The notes under the pieces are model-generated. The model did not search any database and was not told where the DNA came from. It saw only the letters and a program-made list of their open reading frames with translations. Positions 18,345-25,415 of a stretch of 64,000 bases of DNA are shown in pieces. Made by a program: the position numbers and the translations under genes. The stretch spans positions 1-64,000 of the forward strand of contig DASWNP010000055.1 in NCBI GenBank assembly GCA_036399175.1, given 5' to 3'. Numbering within the stretch: position 1 is the stretch's first letter; each line of letters starts with the position of its first letter. The DNA comes from DASWNP01 sp036399175 (GTDB lineage: Bacteria > Acidobacteriota > Blastocatellia > Pyrinomonadales > Pyrinomonadaceae).

Positions 18345-18361
18345 TTGGCACACGGGTTGAT
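18345..18361 (+). promoter_or_regulatory. possible sigma-54 promoter for the PilZ-like gene
   Basis: TTGGCAC, 5 bp, then TTGAT. The -24 element is perfect and the spacing is correct, but the -12 position has GA instead of GC. It lies about 107 bases before ATG 18468. Confidence 0.35.
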
Positions 18362-18467
18362 ATAACAGAACCGTGCGCCGCCGAGCGCAAGCCCCGAGCG
18401 ACGGTGCGCGGCGAACTAGAGAGACGGAAGTTAGAGTCCTCACATCCCGAGACAAGGTGGCGTTAAA

Positions 18468-19001
18468 ATGAAAAGACCTCTGGAATCAAACCTCTTCGAC
18501 GAAGACATCAAGCTGGCCTCGGCTCAGCTCCCTTTCATCATTTCGATTCCGACCGCGCCCAAATCCGACGGCGTGCCGCGCACTCTCAAGCTCTCAGGCC
18601 ACACGCGCGCCCTGAGCGCCCTTGAGCTTGAGCTGGTCGGCCCCTTTATTCTCTTCAGCAACCGCTCGCTTCTAGGCAAATCCGCCACTCTCCAGCTCAC
18701 GCTCGGGCTCCCGACCGGCTCCATCAGCCTGCAAGCCGCCGCCCTCAGCTACACCGAGCTTGACGAACGCGAGACCGGCCTCGGCTATCTCATCACAGCC
18801 CACGACGACTCTCCGAACAAAGCGGGCGACCTCAACTGCGTCATCAAGGCGCGCATCACCGACATCAGCGAAGGCGACCACCGCCAGCTCGTCAAATACC
18901 TCCGCTCGCTTCACCAGAACGAGCTTGAGCAGACCATCCTCGTCCTCGATACGAATGGAAGATGGCAGGAACAGACGCTCACCGTCACCGTCATGGCTTA
19001 G
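18468..19001 (+). CDS. PilZ-like domain protein (tentative)
   Basis: A 177-residue soluble protein. The arrangement of strands and the closing segment ITDISEGDHRQLVKYLRSL resemble the end of PilZ domains, which bind cyclic di-GMP. However, the canonical N-terminal RxxxR is not evident and the (D/N)xSxxG motif is not clear. It may therefore be a degenerate PilZ or an unrelated beta-barrel protein. AAGGTGG lies about 7 bases before ATG 18468. A GGDEF/HD-GYP protein elsewhere in the window shows that cyclic di-GMP signalling exists in the organism. It is followed by a strong terminator shared with the acyl-CoA dehydrogenase gene. Confidence 0.6.
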   Translation: MKRPLESNLFDEDIKLASAQLPFIISIPTAPKSDGVPRTLKLSGHTRALSALELELVGPFILFSNRSLLGKSATLQLTLGLPTGSISLQAAALSYTELDERETGLGYLITAHDDSPNKAGDLNCVIKARITDISEGDHRQLVKYLRSLHQNELEQTILVLDTNGRWQEQTLTVTVMA

Positions 19002-19024
19002 AAGAGATTATCTCAAGCATCAAA

Positions 19025-19069
19025 GCGAAATAACCCGGCGAGCCACTTTGAAAGGCTCGCCGGGTTATT
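19025..19069. terminator. bidirectional terminator
   Basis: A 17-bp stem (AAATAACCCGGCGAGCC and its complement) surrounds a 9-base loop, with T-rich flanks in both directions, between convergent genes. Confidence 0.88.
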
Positions 19070-19109
19070 TCACGTCTGCCTGTTACGCAGCCCGCTCGGA
19101 CGCCGCTCG

Positions 19110-20342
19110 TCAGTCAGCCGCGACGGCTTCTCTCGATTCGGATGGCGTCCAGGGCGGAAGCGTCCTGCGCGCGGGTTTCTCCTTCTTGAGTCCGAGGGCC
19201 CAATCGGCCTGCATGAGCGTGTGGATGTCGCGCGTGCCTTCGTAGATGATGGCCGCCTTGCAGTTTCGCAGGTAGCGCTCGACCGGGTAGTCGTTCGAGT
19301 AGCCGTTCGCGCCGTGCACTTCAATCGCCATCGAGGCCGCCTTCTCGCTGCGAATGGTGGCCTGCCACTTGGCGAGGCTCGTCTCGCGGACGTTCGTCCT
19401 CCCCATGTTCTTCAGGTATCCGGCGCGCAGCCAGAGCAGGTGGCTCATCTGATAGTCGGCTTCCATCTCGGCTATCTTCTGTTTGACGAGCTGGTGATTC
19501 GCTATCTTCGTGCCGAAGGTTTCACGCTCAAGTGCGTAGGCGATTGACGCGTCGCGCGAGGCGCGGATGATGCCGGTCGCTCCGGCGGCGACGGTGTAGC
19601 GCCCCTGCTCCAGCGCGAACATCGCTATCTTGAAGCCTTCGCCCTCTTCGCCGACCATGTTCTCGGCGGGCACGCGCACGTCCTGCAAAGAGAAGTAACC
19701 CGTATTGCCCGCGCGGATGCCGAGCTTGCCGTGAATCGTGCCCGAAGAGAAGCCGTGCATCCCGCGCTCGACGATGAAGCAGGACATCCCGGAATGGTCG
19801 CGCCGCTTGCGCTTCTCTTCGTCAGTCCAGCAGAAGAAGAGGAAATTGTCGGCCACGTCCGCCAGACTTATCCACATCTTCTCGCCGTTCAAGACCCACT
19901 CGTCGCCCTCGCGTCGCGCGGTCGAACGCGCGCCGACCACGTCCGAGCCTGCGCCCGGCTCGGTCAACCCGTAGGTCGAAATCTTCTCGCCTTTGGCCTG
20001 CGGCACGAGGTATTTTCGTTTCTGTTCTTCCGTGCCCCAGGCGTAGAGCGTCAGGCTGTTCAAGCCCGTATGGACGGACATGATAACGCGCATGAAGGTA
20101 TCGACGGCTTCGAGTTCTTCGCAGACTAATCCGAGCGAGATGTAGTCGAAGCCCGCGCCGCCCAGCTCTTCCGGGATGCAGACGCCGAGCAGGTTAAGCT
20201 CGCCCATCTTGTCGAGAATCGAGCGGTCGAACTGCTGCTTCTCGTCAAGCTCCTTGATACGGGGGGCGACCTCCTTCTGCGCGAAGTCGCGCACGCTCTG
20301 GCGTATCGCCTTATGGTCGTCGGTCAATTCAAAATCAATCAT
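19110..20342 (-). CDS. acyl-CoA dehydrogenase
   Basis: A 410-residue flavoenzyme that introduces the alpha-beta double bond into acyl-CoA thioesters in fatty-acid or amino-acid catabolism. Seen are the FAD-binding signature TYGLTEPGAGSDVVG (about residue 125), WISLADVADNFLFF, and the C-terminal AAIIYEGTRDIH segment with the probable catalytic glutamate in YEGT. Length and motifs match short/medium-chain enzymes. AAGGAAG precedes ATG 20342. The C-terminus extends about 30 residues past the usual end and is basic and proline-rich. No etfAB or thiolase genes are near, so the exact substrate is unknown. Confidence 0.93.
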   Translation of the reverse strand: MIDFELTDDHKAIRQSVRDFAQKEVAPRIKELDEKQQFDRSILDKMGELNLLGVCIPEELGGAGFDYISLGLVCEELEAVDTFMRVIMSVHTGLNSLTLYAWGTEEQKRKYLVPQAKGEKISTYGLTEPGAGSDVVGARSTARREGDEWVLNGEKMWISLADVADNFLFFCWTDEEKRKRRDHSGMSCFIVERGMHGFSSGTIHGKLGIRAGNTGYFSLQDVRVPAENMVGEEGEGFKIAMFALEQGRYTVAAGATGIIRASRDASIAYALERETFGTKIANHQLVKQKIAEMEADYQMSHLLWLRAGYLKNMGRTNVRETSLAKWQATIRSEKAASMAIEVHGANGYSNDYPVERYLRNCKAAIIYEGTRDIHTLMQADWALGLKKEKPARRTLPPWTPSESREAVAAD

Positions 20343-20548
20343 TATGGTTTTCTTCCTTAAAGTGGGGAATCAGACGCGAGGCACTGTCTCAAACACGCGC
20401 AGGCATCTTTACTATTGCAGCATCGAAACTTTGCTCCGAATATCTTACAACAACGCCCTCACTCGCACCAAAGCGACGCTCTTCGGGCTCACTCTTTCGA
20501 TAACCGACTCTTCCCTTTCGAGGTTGATGCTTCTTTCATTCGACCCCC

Positions 20549-22624
20549 TCAGCCTTCGCCTTCCTCTTTGAGCAGTCGGCGCGCGGCCTCCCTCGCCTCT
20601 TCGAGCGTCGAAACCTTTCCGTCGAGCTGCATCTCGTAGACCGCATCCGTGATACGACCGAAGAGCGGCGAAGGCTTGAGTCCCATCTCGATGAGATGCC
20701 TTCCCATCAGGAGAGGCGCGGGCGGGCGCTTCTCAACCGCGAGCTGCCTCGCCCGCTCGATGAACCACTCCTGCGGCACGGCGTCGTAGCGGCGCTCGGG
20801 CGGAACGTGAGGAGCGTTTCGACCGAGCGTGTCGGCGCGCGCTACGAGGTAAAGCAATTCAAGCTCGCACCGCCGCGCCAGACGCCTGAACGCGCCGTCG
20901 CCTATTTCATCTCGCCGCTGATAAAACTCGCCCGGCTTTAAGTGCTCGCGCACGAGCGCCAGAACTTGCGAGCGCACGTCGTAGCCCGAGACGGTGTGAA
21001 TGCGTAGGCGGTCGAGAAAACGCTCCGTCGGCTCGACGCCAGCCTCGTCATGCCCGCGCGAGCGCCAGCGCCCTTCGACGAACTCGGTCGTCGAAGGCTT
21101 ACCGAAATCATGGCAGAGCGCCGCCAGCATCACCGTCAACTGCCTCGGATAATCGAGCCCTTCTATCAACTCTCGCGCGCGGTCAAGAGTGAGTTGCGTG
21201 TGATAAAACACATCACCGATTTTCACCAGAAAGGATTGCGGCTTCGGCGCGCCCTCACCGTTATGAATGAACTCAGCATCTCTTACAATCGCCAAATCGA
21301 AGTCAAAGAGTACATCACCATTAATGGACGCCGCTCGCGCATCCACTATAACCGAGGTTACATGTACACCAGTTGGAAGGAGCGAAATGGGACTGTTCCT
21401 GTCCACCGACTTATCATGGAGTTGCAGCTCGGTCGGCGTCTTGAACGATGGGAGCATGTTCATCACAAAGACGGCAACCGGATGAATAACTCCCCTAACA
21501 ATCTCGAAGTCGTTGACGGCTCTGCGCACAATCGAGCGCACACGATTGAGCGGAATCTCAAACACGACCCTGACAATTTCATTTGCGCCAGATGTCGTAG
21601 TGCTGAAAGACCACACAAGGCTTTCGGCTTGTGCGAGAATTGTTGGGCTAGCGGAAGGCGTCGGCTCACTATCGTTCGTCCTTGCGCTATCTGCGGTTGG
21701 GAGAGAGGCCGGAAGGGTGTTATGGGTTTGTGTGTGCGCTGCGCTGTGGCTAGTTGGGATCATTGTCGAGCTTGCGGACGGTTCCGCAAAGAACTCCCGC
21801 AAGGAAAAACTCCCATTCACGCCAATGGGCTGTGTCACGCTTGCTTCGAACGACTGCGGCGGCACAGCAAGCGGCTCTAACAACCATCCCTCAGGGTGCC
21901 AATCGTATTCCTGCGGGACGCCTTTGAGGGCTTGGATTTCGGGAAACAGTTGCGCGGTCGCGCCGAGACGCTCAAGCCACTCGAAGCCGATTGACGGGCG
22001 CTCGGCATGAAGGAGAAGCTTCTCAAGCTCGCCCCAGACGCGTTCGGGCGGAAGGTCTGAGAGGTCAATCGTGCGGCAAAGCTCGACGGTGTCGGGTTCG
22101 ATTTGAAACTCGAAGCGGGCGGCGAACTGCGCGGCTCGCAGCACCCTGAGAGAGTCTTCGGCGAAAGTGTCGCGCGAGACGGCGCGAAGCAGTCGTGCTC
22201 GAATGTCGTCGCGTCCTCGGAAGGGGTCGATGATTTCCGCTTCGAGCGGGTCTTCGAGGATGGCGTTGATGGTGAAGTCGCGTCGGCGCGCGGCCTCATC
22301 GAACGCCATGTGCGGGTCGCCTTCGATGACGAAGCCTCGATGCCCGCGCCCGGCCTTGCGCTCGCGGCGTGGCAGAGAAACGTCGAGGTTATGCCCTAGC
22401 TTATAGACCGTGAAGGCTTCGCCGACGACGTTGACCGTGCCGAACTCGTCGAGCAGTTTTCTGAGCCGCGCGGGCTCGACGCGGTAGACCTCCACGTCCC
22501 AATCCTTCACCCGCCGATTCATCAGACGGTCGCGCACGCAGCCGCCGACTAGAAGCGCCCGCCCGCCCGCCTCGCGCACGGCCTGCGCCAGCCGCAGAAT
22601 CTTGGAGGGAATTTCAGAGGGCAT
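20549..22624 (-). CDS. CCA-adding / poly(A) polymerase-type nucleotidyltransferase with HD domain, interrupted by an in-frame 224-codon insertion
   Basis: The 691-residue reading frame begins as a class II nucleotidyltransferase: LVGGCVRDRLM and KDWDVEVYRVE hold the metal aspartates, and ARRRDFTINAILEDP follows. The C-terminal half has HD hydrolase motifs (LAALCHDFGKPS). The family motif HPEGDVFYHT is split. HPEG ends at residue 246 and DVFYHT begins at 471, with 224 low-complexity Ser/Thr-rich residues between. The corresponding DNA (21215-21886) encodes an HNH endonuclease on the opposite strand. Without it the protein would be 467 residues, the normal size. The enzyme matures or repairs tRNA 3' ends. 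Whether the interrupted protein is active is unknown. Confidence 0.85.
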   Translation of the reverse strand: MPSEIPSKILRLAQAVREAGGRALLVGGCVRDRLMNRRVKDWDVEVYRVEPARLRKLLDEFGTVNVVGEAFTVYKLGHNLDVSLPRRERKAGRGHRGFVIEGDPHMAFDEAARRRDFTINAILEDPLEAEIIDPFRGRDDIRARLLRAVSRDTFAEDSLRVLRAAQFAARFEFQIEPDTVELCRTIDLSDLPPERVWGELEKLLLHAERPSIGFEWLERLGATAQLFPEIQALKGVPQEYDWHPEGWLLEPLAVPPQSFEASVTQPIGVNGSFSLREFFAEPSASSTMIPTSHSAAHTQTHNTLPASLPTADSARTNDSEPTPSASPTILAQAESLVWSFSTTTSGANEIVRVVFEIPLNRVRSIVRRAVNDFEIVRGVIHPVAVFVMNMLPSFKTPTELQLHDKSVDRNSPISLLPTGVHVTSVIVDARAASINGDVLFDFDLAIVRDAEFIHNGEGAPKPQSFLVKIGDVFYHTQLTLDRARELIEGLDYPRQLTVMLAALCHDFGKPSTTEFVEGRWRSRGHDEAGVEPTERFLDRLRIHTVSGYDVRSQVLALVREHLKPGEFYQRRDEIGDGAFRRLARRCELELLYLVARADTLGRNAPHVPPERRYDAVPQEWFIERARQLAVEKRPPAPLLMGRHLIEMGLKPSPLFGRITDAVYEMQLDGKVSTLEEAREAARRLLKEEGEG
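21215..21886. mobile_element. 672-bp HNH-endonuclease insertion in the HD-domain codons
   Basis: Boundaries come from rejoining the conserved HPEG/DVFYHT motif; both junctions show GG, so they may shift by one or two bases. The insert is exactly 224 codons, keeps the host frame open, and is visibly less GC-rich than the host. Only about 54 bases lie outside the endonuclease ORF, too few for a group I intron or intein. Confidence 0.7.
21263..21880 (+). CDS. HNH homing-type endonuclease with zinc knuckles, antisense inside the host gene
   Basis: A 205-residue protein. The HNH nuclease motif spans about residues 47-93: VHRLIMEL, then EHVHHKDGNRMNNSPNNLEVV with the paired histidines at 67-68 and the asparagines, followed by HNRAH. 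A C-terminal region has three CxxC pairs-of-pairs: C108/C111 with C124/C127, C141/C144 with C157/C160, and C168/C171 with C191/C194, likely zinc-binding DNA contacts. Its codons are exactly in register with the host codons on the other strand. Antisense stops would therefore arise only from TTA, CTA and TCA codons, which it does not use. Start ATG 21263 lacks a strong ribosome site. Confidence 0.85.
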   Translation: MNELSISYNRQIEVKEYITINGRRSRIHYNRGYMYTSWKERNGTVPVHRLIMELQLGRRLERWEHVHHKDGNRMNNSPNNLEVVDGSAHNRAHTIERNLKHDPDNFICARCRSAERPHKAFGLCENCWASGRRRLTIVRPCAICGWERGRKGVMGLCVRCAVASWDHCRACGRFRKELPQGKTPIHANGLCHACFERLRRHSKRL

Positions 22625-22635
22625 CGGAGGAAACA

Positions 22636-22682
22636 GTCTGGAGTCGGGAGTCTAAAGTCTGGAGTCTGAGAGTTGGGAGTTG
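22636..22682. repeat. single-arm heptad repeat, GGAGTCT subfamily
   Basis: Units GGAGTCG, GGAGTCT, AAAGTCT, GGAGTCT and GAGAGTT follow each other just upstream of the CCA/HD gene. No opposing arm is visible, so this may be a decayed or half element of the type at 38494-38601. Confidence 0.6.
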
Positions 22683-22781
22683 GATTTTGGAAGTCAACGT
22701 GTATTGAGATTCGTTATTGCTGGGAGCGGAAGCGCGGCGGCGCTCCGGCGGAAGAGGTCGCAGCGCCGGAGCGAGTTTTGA

Positions 22782-23330
22782 TTAGCGCACTCCTGGCTCG
22801 TCCTTGTCGTCCGCCGGGGAATCGTCGTCGGCAGAGGCGGATGCTTCGTCGAGGTCGTCGCTTTCTTCAAGGTCGTCGGGGTCGTCTTCGTCTTCGCCGG
22901 CGAGGTCGTCGTCCCCTTCATAGAAGTCTTCATGGCCTGAGTCTTCATCATCGAAGTCGTCTTCGTCGAAATCCTCTTCTTCAAGTTCGCCGACGATAAT
23001 CTGCACGCCGCGCGTAGAGGGCATGCAACTGATGACCTGCGCGCGTTCGATGCGCGAGAGGTCGCCTCCGGCGTGCCAGAGCTTGACCCAGAAGCTGCGC
23101 GTCGCGCCGTGCACGACGAAGGTCGAGCCGTCCAACATCACCGGCACGGGCTCGGCCAGAGTCCCCTCGCGCAAGGCTTCGACCAGCTCAGGGATGAACG
23201 GCCTTAACGTCTCGAACTGCAAGACGACCTGCTTCTCTTCAATCTCCGCAGGCGGCAGCTCAACCGGCTCATCCGATTCCAAAAGCAGCCGCGCCTCCGT
23301 GCGCTCGTTTCTCTTTTTGACTATTGGCAT
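22782..23330 (-). CDS. hypothetical protein with long acidic tail
   Basis: A 182-residue protein I do not recognise. The first 115 residues form a compact domain (VLQFETLRPFIPELVEALREG, FVVHGATRSFWVKLWHAGGD, VQIIVGEL). The last 65 residues are almost wholly Asp, Glu and Ser, with a predicted strongly negative charge. The tail could bind basic proteins or keep a partner from nucleic acid, but that is conjecture. It has no signal peptide or membrane segment. A GC-rich hairpin (about 22750-22771) lies just past its stop. Upstream lies a heptad-repeat element separating it from glyS. Confidence 0.7.
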   Translation of the reverse strand: MPIVKKRNERTEARLLLESDEPVELPPAEIEEKQVVLQFETLRPFIPELVEALREGTLAEPVPVMLDGSTFVVHGATRSFWVKLWHAGGDLSRIERAQVISCMPSTRGVQIIVGELEEEDFDEDDFDDEDSGHEDFYEGDDDLAGEDEDDPDDLEESDDLDEASASADDDSPADDKDEPGVR

Positions 23331-23333
23331 AGC

Positions 23334-23410
23334 TCGTGAATGGTAAATCGTAAATCGTGAATAGAAAGAACAGGTCTTATCTATTCACGATTTACGATTC
23401 ACGATTTACT
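23334..23410. repeat. heptad-repeat inverted repeat, CGTAAAT/CGTGAAT subfamily
   Basis: Arms of CGTAAAT and CGTGAAT units (23334-23364 and 23380-23410) flank the apex AAAGAACAGGTCTTAT. The right arm enters the 3' end of glyS and encodes its last residues, VNRES, and its stop codon. Confidence 0.9.
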
Positions 23411-24870
23411 AATCTTTTCTGTAAGTGTTCTCGAAGCTCGGCGACTTTGATGCGTTCCTGCTGCCAGGTGTCGCGGTCGCGGACGGTGACGGCTTCGTCT
23501 TCGAGCGACTGGTGATCGACGGTGACGCAGAAGGGCGTGCCGATTTCGTCCTGCCGGGCGTAGAGCTTGCCGATGCCGCCCGTGTCGTCGTAGACGGCGC
23601 GCATCGTGGGTTGAAGCTGCTGCTTGACGGCCTTCGCCAGTTGGACAATCTCCGGCTTGTTTTTGGCGAGCGGCAGCACTGCGACTTTTATCGGCGCAAG
23701 CTCAGGGTGAAGTTTCAGTATCACGCGCTTCTCGCCCTTGTCGTTGGTGCGCTCGGTGTAGGCGTCCATCAGGAAGGCGAGCATCGAGCGGTTGACTCCG
23801 GCTGACGGCTCGATGACGTGCGGGTAGAAACGCTGCTTGGTGGCCTCGTCGAAGTAAGAAAGGTCTTCGGTCGAATCCGGGTTGAGACGCTTGCCTTCGG
23901 CGTCCGCAGGGTTCTTGGAATGAGCGCGCAGGTCGTAGTCGGCGCGATGCGCGATGCCCATCAGCTCTTCCCACTGGCGCTCTTCCTCTTCACGCTCGGG
24001 GAAGTAGCGATAGTAGACATCGACCGTGCGCTTCGAGTAGTGCGCGCGTTCCTCGTCCGGAACTTCGACGAGCCGCAGGTTGTCACGGCTCAGGCCGAGC
24101 CCCGTGTACCAGGAGACGTAGCGTTCGACCCATTCGTCAACCAGACCCTCGTCCTCGCCCGGTCGGATGAAATACTCAAGCTCCATCTGCTCGAACTCGC
24201 GCGTGCGCAGGATGAAGTTGCCGGGCGTGATTTCGTTGCGGAAGGCTTTGCCTATCTGCGCGACGCCGAAGGGAAGCTTGCGGCGCATCGTCTGCTGTAC
24301 GTTGAGATAGTTGATGAAGATGCCCTGCGCGGTTTCGGGGCGCAGATACGCGAGCGCGAGGTAATCGTCCTCTTCGGCAGCCGCGCCGACGGTGGTGCGC
24401 AGCATCGTGTTGAAGGCGCGCGGCTCAGTCAATTTCGTTGAGCCGCAGTTTGGACATTTGAACAACTCATTCTGAATAGTTACTTCAGTCGCTCCAAATC
24501 CAACGTCTTTGGCTTCTTGAGTTGGCTCTAATTTACTAACAGGTATTGAATCTAATTTGTCTTGACGAAGACGACTTTTACATTCGCGGCAATCGACGAG
24601 CATGTCGTTGAAGGTCGCTTCGTGGCCGGAGTATTTCCAGACCAGACGGTTGAGGATGATGGAGGAATCGAGCCCTTCGATGTCGTCGCGCTCGTAGACG
24701 AGCCAGCGCCACCAGAGACGCTTGATGTTGCCCGTCAGCTCGACCCCGAGCGGCCCGTAGTCCCACGCCGAGCCGAGCCCGCCGTAAATCTCCGAAGAGG
24801 GGAAGACGAAGCCGCGACGCTTGGCGAGCGAGACGATGGTTTCGATGTTCGGTGCAGGCACTTGGCTCAA
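23392..24870 (-). CDS. glyS: glycyl-tRNA synthetase (class II, homodimeric type)
   Basis: A 492-residue class II synthetase that charges tRNA-Gly. Motif evidence: the N-terminal RGFVFPSSEIYGGLGSAWDYG, motif 2 GKAFRNEITPGNFILRTREF-type sequence (near residue 210), FEQMELEYFI, and the PSAGVNRSMLAFLMDAY motif 3 region, then an anticodon-binding domain. A zinc-binding insertion has CRECKSRLR and FKCPNCGSTK. The DNA of this insertion (about 24455-24580) is much more A+T-rich than the rest of the gene. The C-terminal residues VNRES are encoded by an adjoining repeat. Length is a little longer than many homologues. Confidence 0.95.
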   Translation of the reverse strand: MSQVPAPNIETIVSLAKRRGFVFPSSEIYGGLGSAWDYGPLGVELTGNIKRLWWRWLVYERDDIEGLDSSIILNRLVWKYSGHEATFNDMLVDCRECKSRLRQDKLDSIPVSKLEPTQEAKDVGFGATEVTIQNELFKCPNCGSTKLTEPRAFNTMLRTTVGAAAEEDDYLALAYLRPETAQGIFINYLNVQQTMRRKLPFGVAQIGKAFRNEITPGNFILRTREFEQMELEYFIRPGEDEGLVDEWVERYVSWYTGLGLSRDNLRLVEVPDEERAHYSKRTVDVYYRYFPEREEEERQWEELMGIAHRADYDLRAHSKNPADAEGKRLNPDSTEDLSYFDEATKQRFYPHVIEPSAGVNRSMLAFLMDAYTERTNDKGEKRVILKLHPELAPIKVAVLPLAKNKPEIVQLAKAVKQQLQPTMRAVYDDTGGIGKLYARQDEIGTPFCVTVDHQSLEDEAVTVRDRDTWQQERIKVAELREHLQKRLVNRES

Positions 24871-24880
24871 ACCTCCAAAA

Positions 24881-24966
24881 CTCGTAAATGATAAATCGTA
24901 AATCGTGAATAGAGAAAACTGGCTTTCTTCTATTTACGATTTACGATTCACGATTTACTAATCACG
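24881..24966. repeat. heptad-repeat inverted repeat, CGTAAAT subfamily
   Basis: Left arm 24881-24912 and right arm 24930-24966 frame the apex AGAAAACTGGCTTTCTTC. It begins about 10 bases upstream of the glyS start codon, so it lies in the glyS leader. Confidence 0.9.
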
Positions 24967-25000
24967 AGCATACCAGTAGGGCGCGGGAAATGAAAAGAAG

Positions 25001-25032
25001 AAAGGAGCGCCGCCCGAAGGAGACGCTCCTTT
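25001..25032 (-). terminator. terminator of the 54-residue membrane protein gene
   Basis: A 9-bp stem (AAAGGAGCG, 25001-25009, with its complement 25024-25032) is followed on the minus strand by a T/C-rich run. Confidence 0.7.
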
Positions 25033-25059
25033 TCGTGAGCTGTTAAAGCGAGTGCGCTG

Positions 25060-25224
25060 TTAGTTGCTGGCCGGGGCGGGCGTTTTCACGTCAACGTCGA
25101 TATTGGTTGACTTGCCGCCGAACATGCCGCCGCGCCACGCGAGAAAGGCAAGCACGACGACGATAATGAAAATCACCAGAATCGCCACAATCCCCGTGTT
25201 GCCTCCGCCTTCACCTTCTGCCAT
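25060..25224 (-). CDS. small single-pass membrane protein
   Basis: A 54-residue protein: an acidic/glycine N-terminus (MAEGEGGGNTG), one strongly hydrophobic helix (IVAILVIFIIVVVLAFLAW, about residues 12-30), and a polar tail rich in Val, Asp and Pro. The ORF could be extended to 25326, but AGGAGG lies 10 bases before ATG 25224 and the upstream part is arginine-rich and unlike a protein start. It has its own hairpin terminator downstream. The function is unknown. Confidence 0.7.
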   Translation of the reverse strand: MAEGEGGGNTGIVAILVIFIIVVVLAFLAWRGGMFGGKSTNIDVDVKTPAPASN

Positions 25225-25357
25225 ACGCCGCAATCCTCCTTCAAAGGTTCGCGCGCTTGTCTGGCGCGCATGTGGTTTGAGTTCTCTTCTGACTTCGGGG
25301 GATTCGCTTCGAGGGTTTGTTACCACAGGCCGACGAAGAGCGTCAACCGTAAAGAGC

Positions 25358-25401
25358 GACGAGCCGCGAGCGAGTTCCCTCTTCGCGGCTCGTCGCTAAA
25401 G
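25358..25401 (-). terminator. hairpin downstream of the PEGA protein gene
   Basis: A 15-bp near-perfect stem (AGCGACGAGCCGCGA and complement) lies between the stop of the PEGA protein and the next minus-strand gene. Confidence 0.75.
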
Positions 25402-25415
25402 TTCTTCAGTCTCTA

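Larger units (their letters stand above)
17925..18467. other. intergenic region with two terminators, candidate RNA and promoter
   Basis: This 543-bp stretch has no supported ORF. In order it holds a terminator (18006-18055), a hairpin-rich candidate RNA (18060-18207) ending in a second terminator, and a possible -24/-12 element (18345-18361) before the PilZ-like gene. Confidence 0.6.

Noticed and set aside
21215..21886. Group I intron or intein in the CCA/HD gene
   Set aside because: Only about 54 bases lie outside the endonuclease ORF, too few for a ribozyme. The host-frame peptide does not begin with Cys/Ser/Thr or end in His-Asn, and the endonuclease is on the opposite strand.
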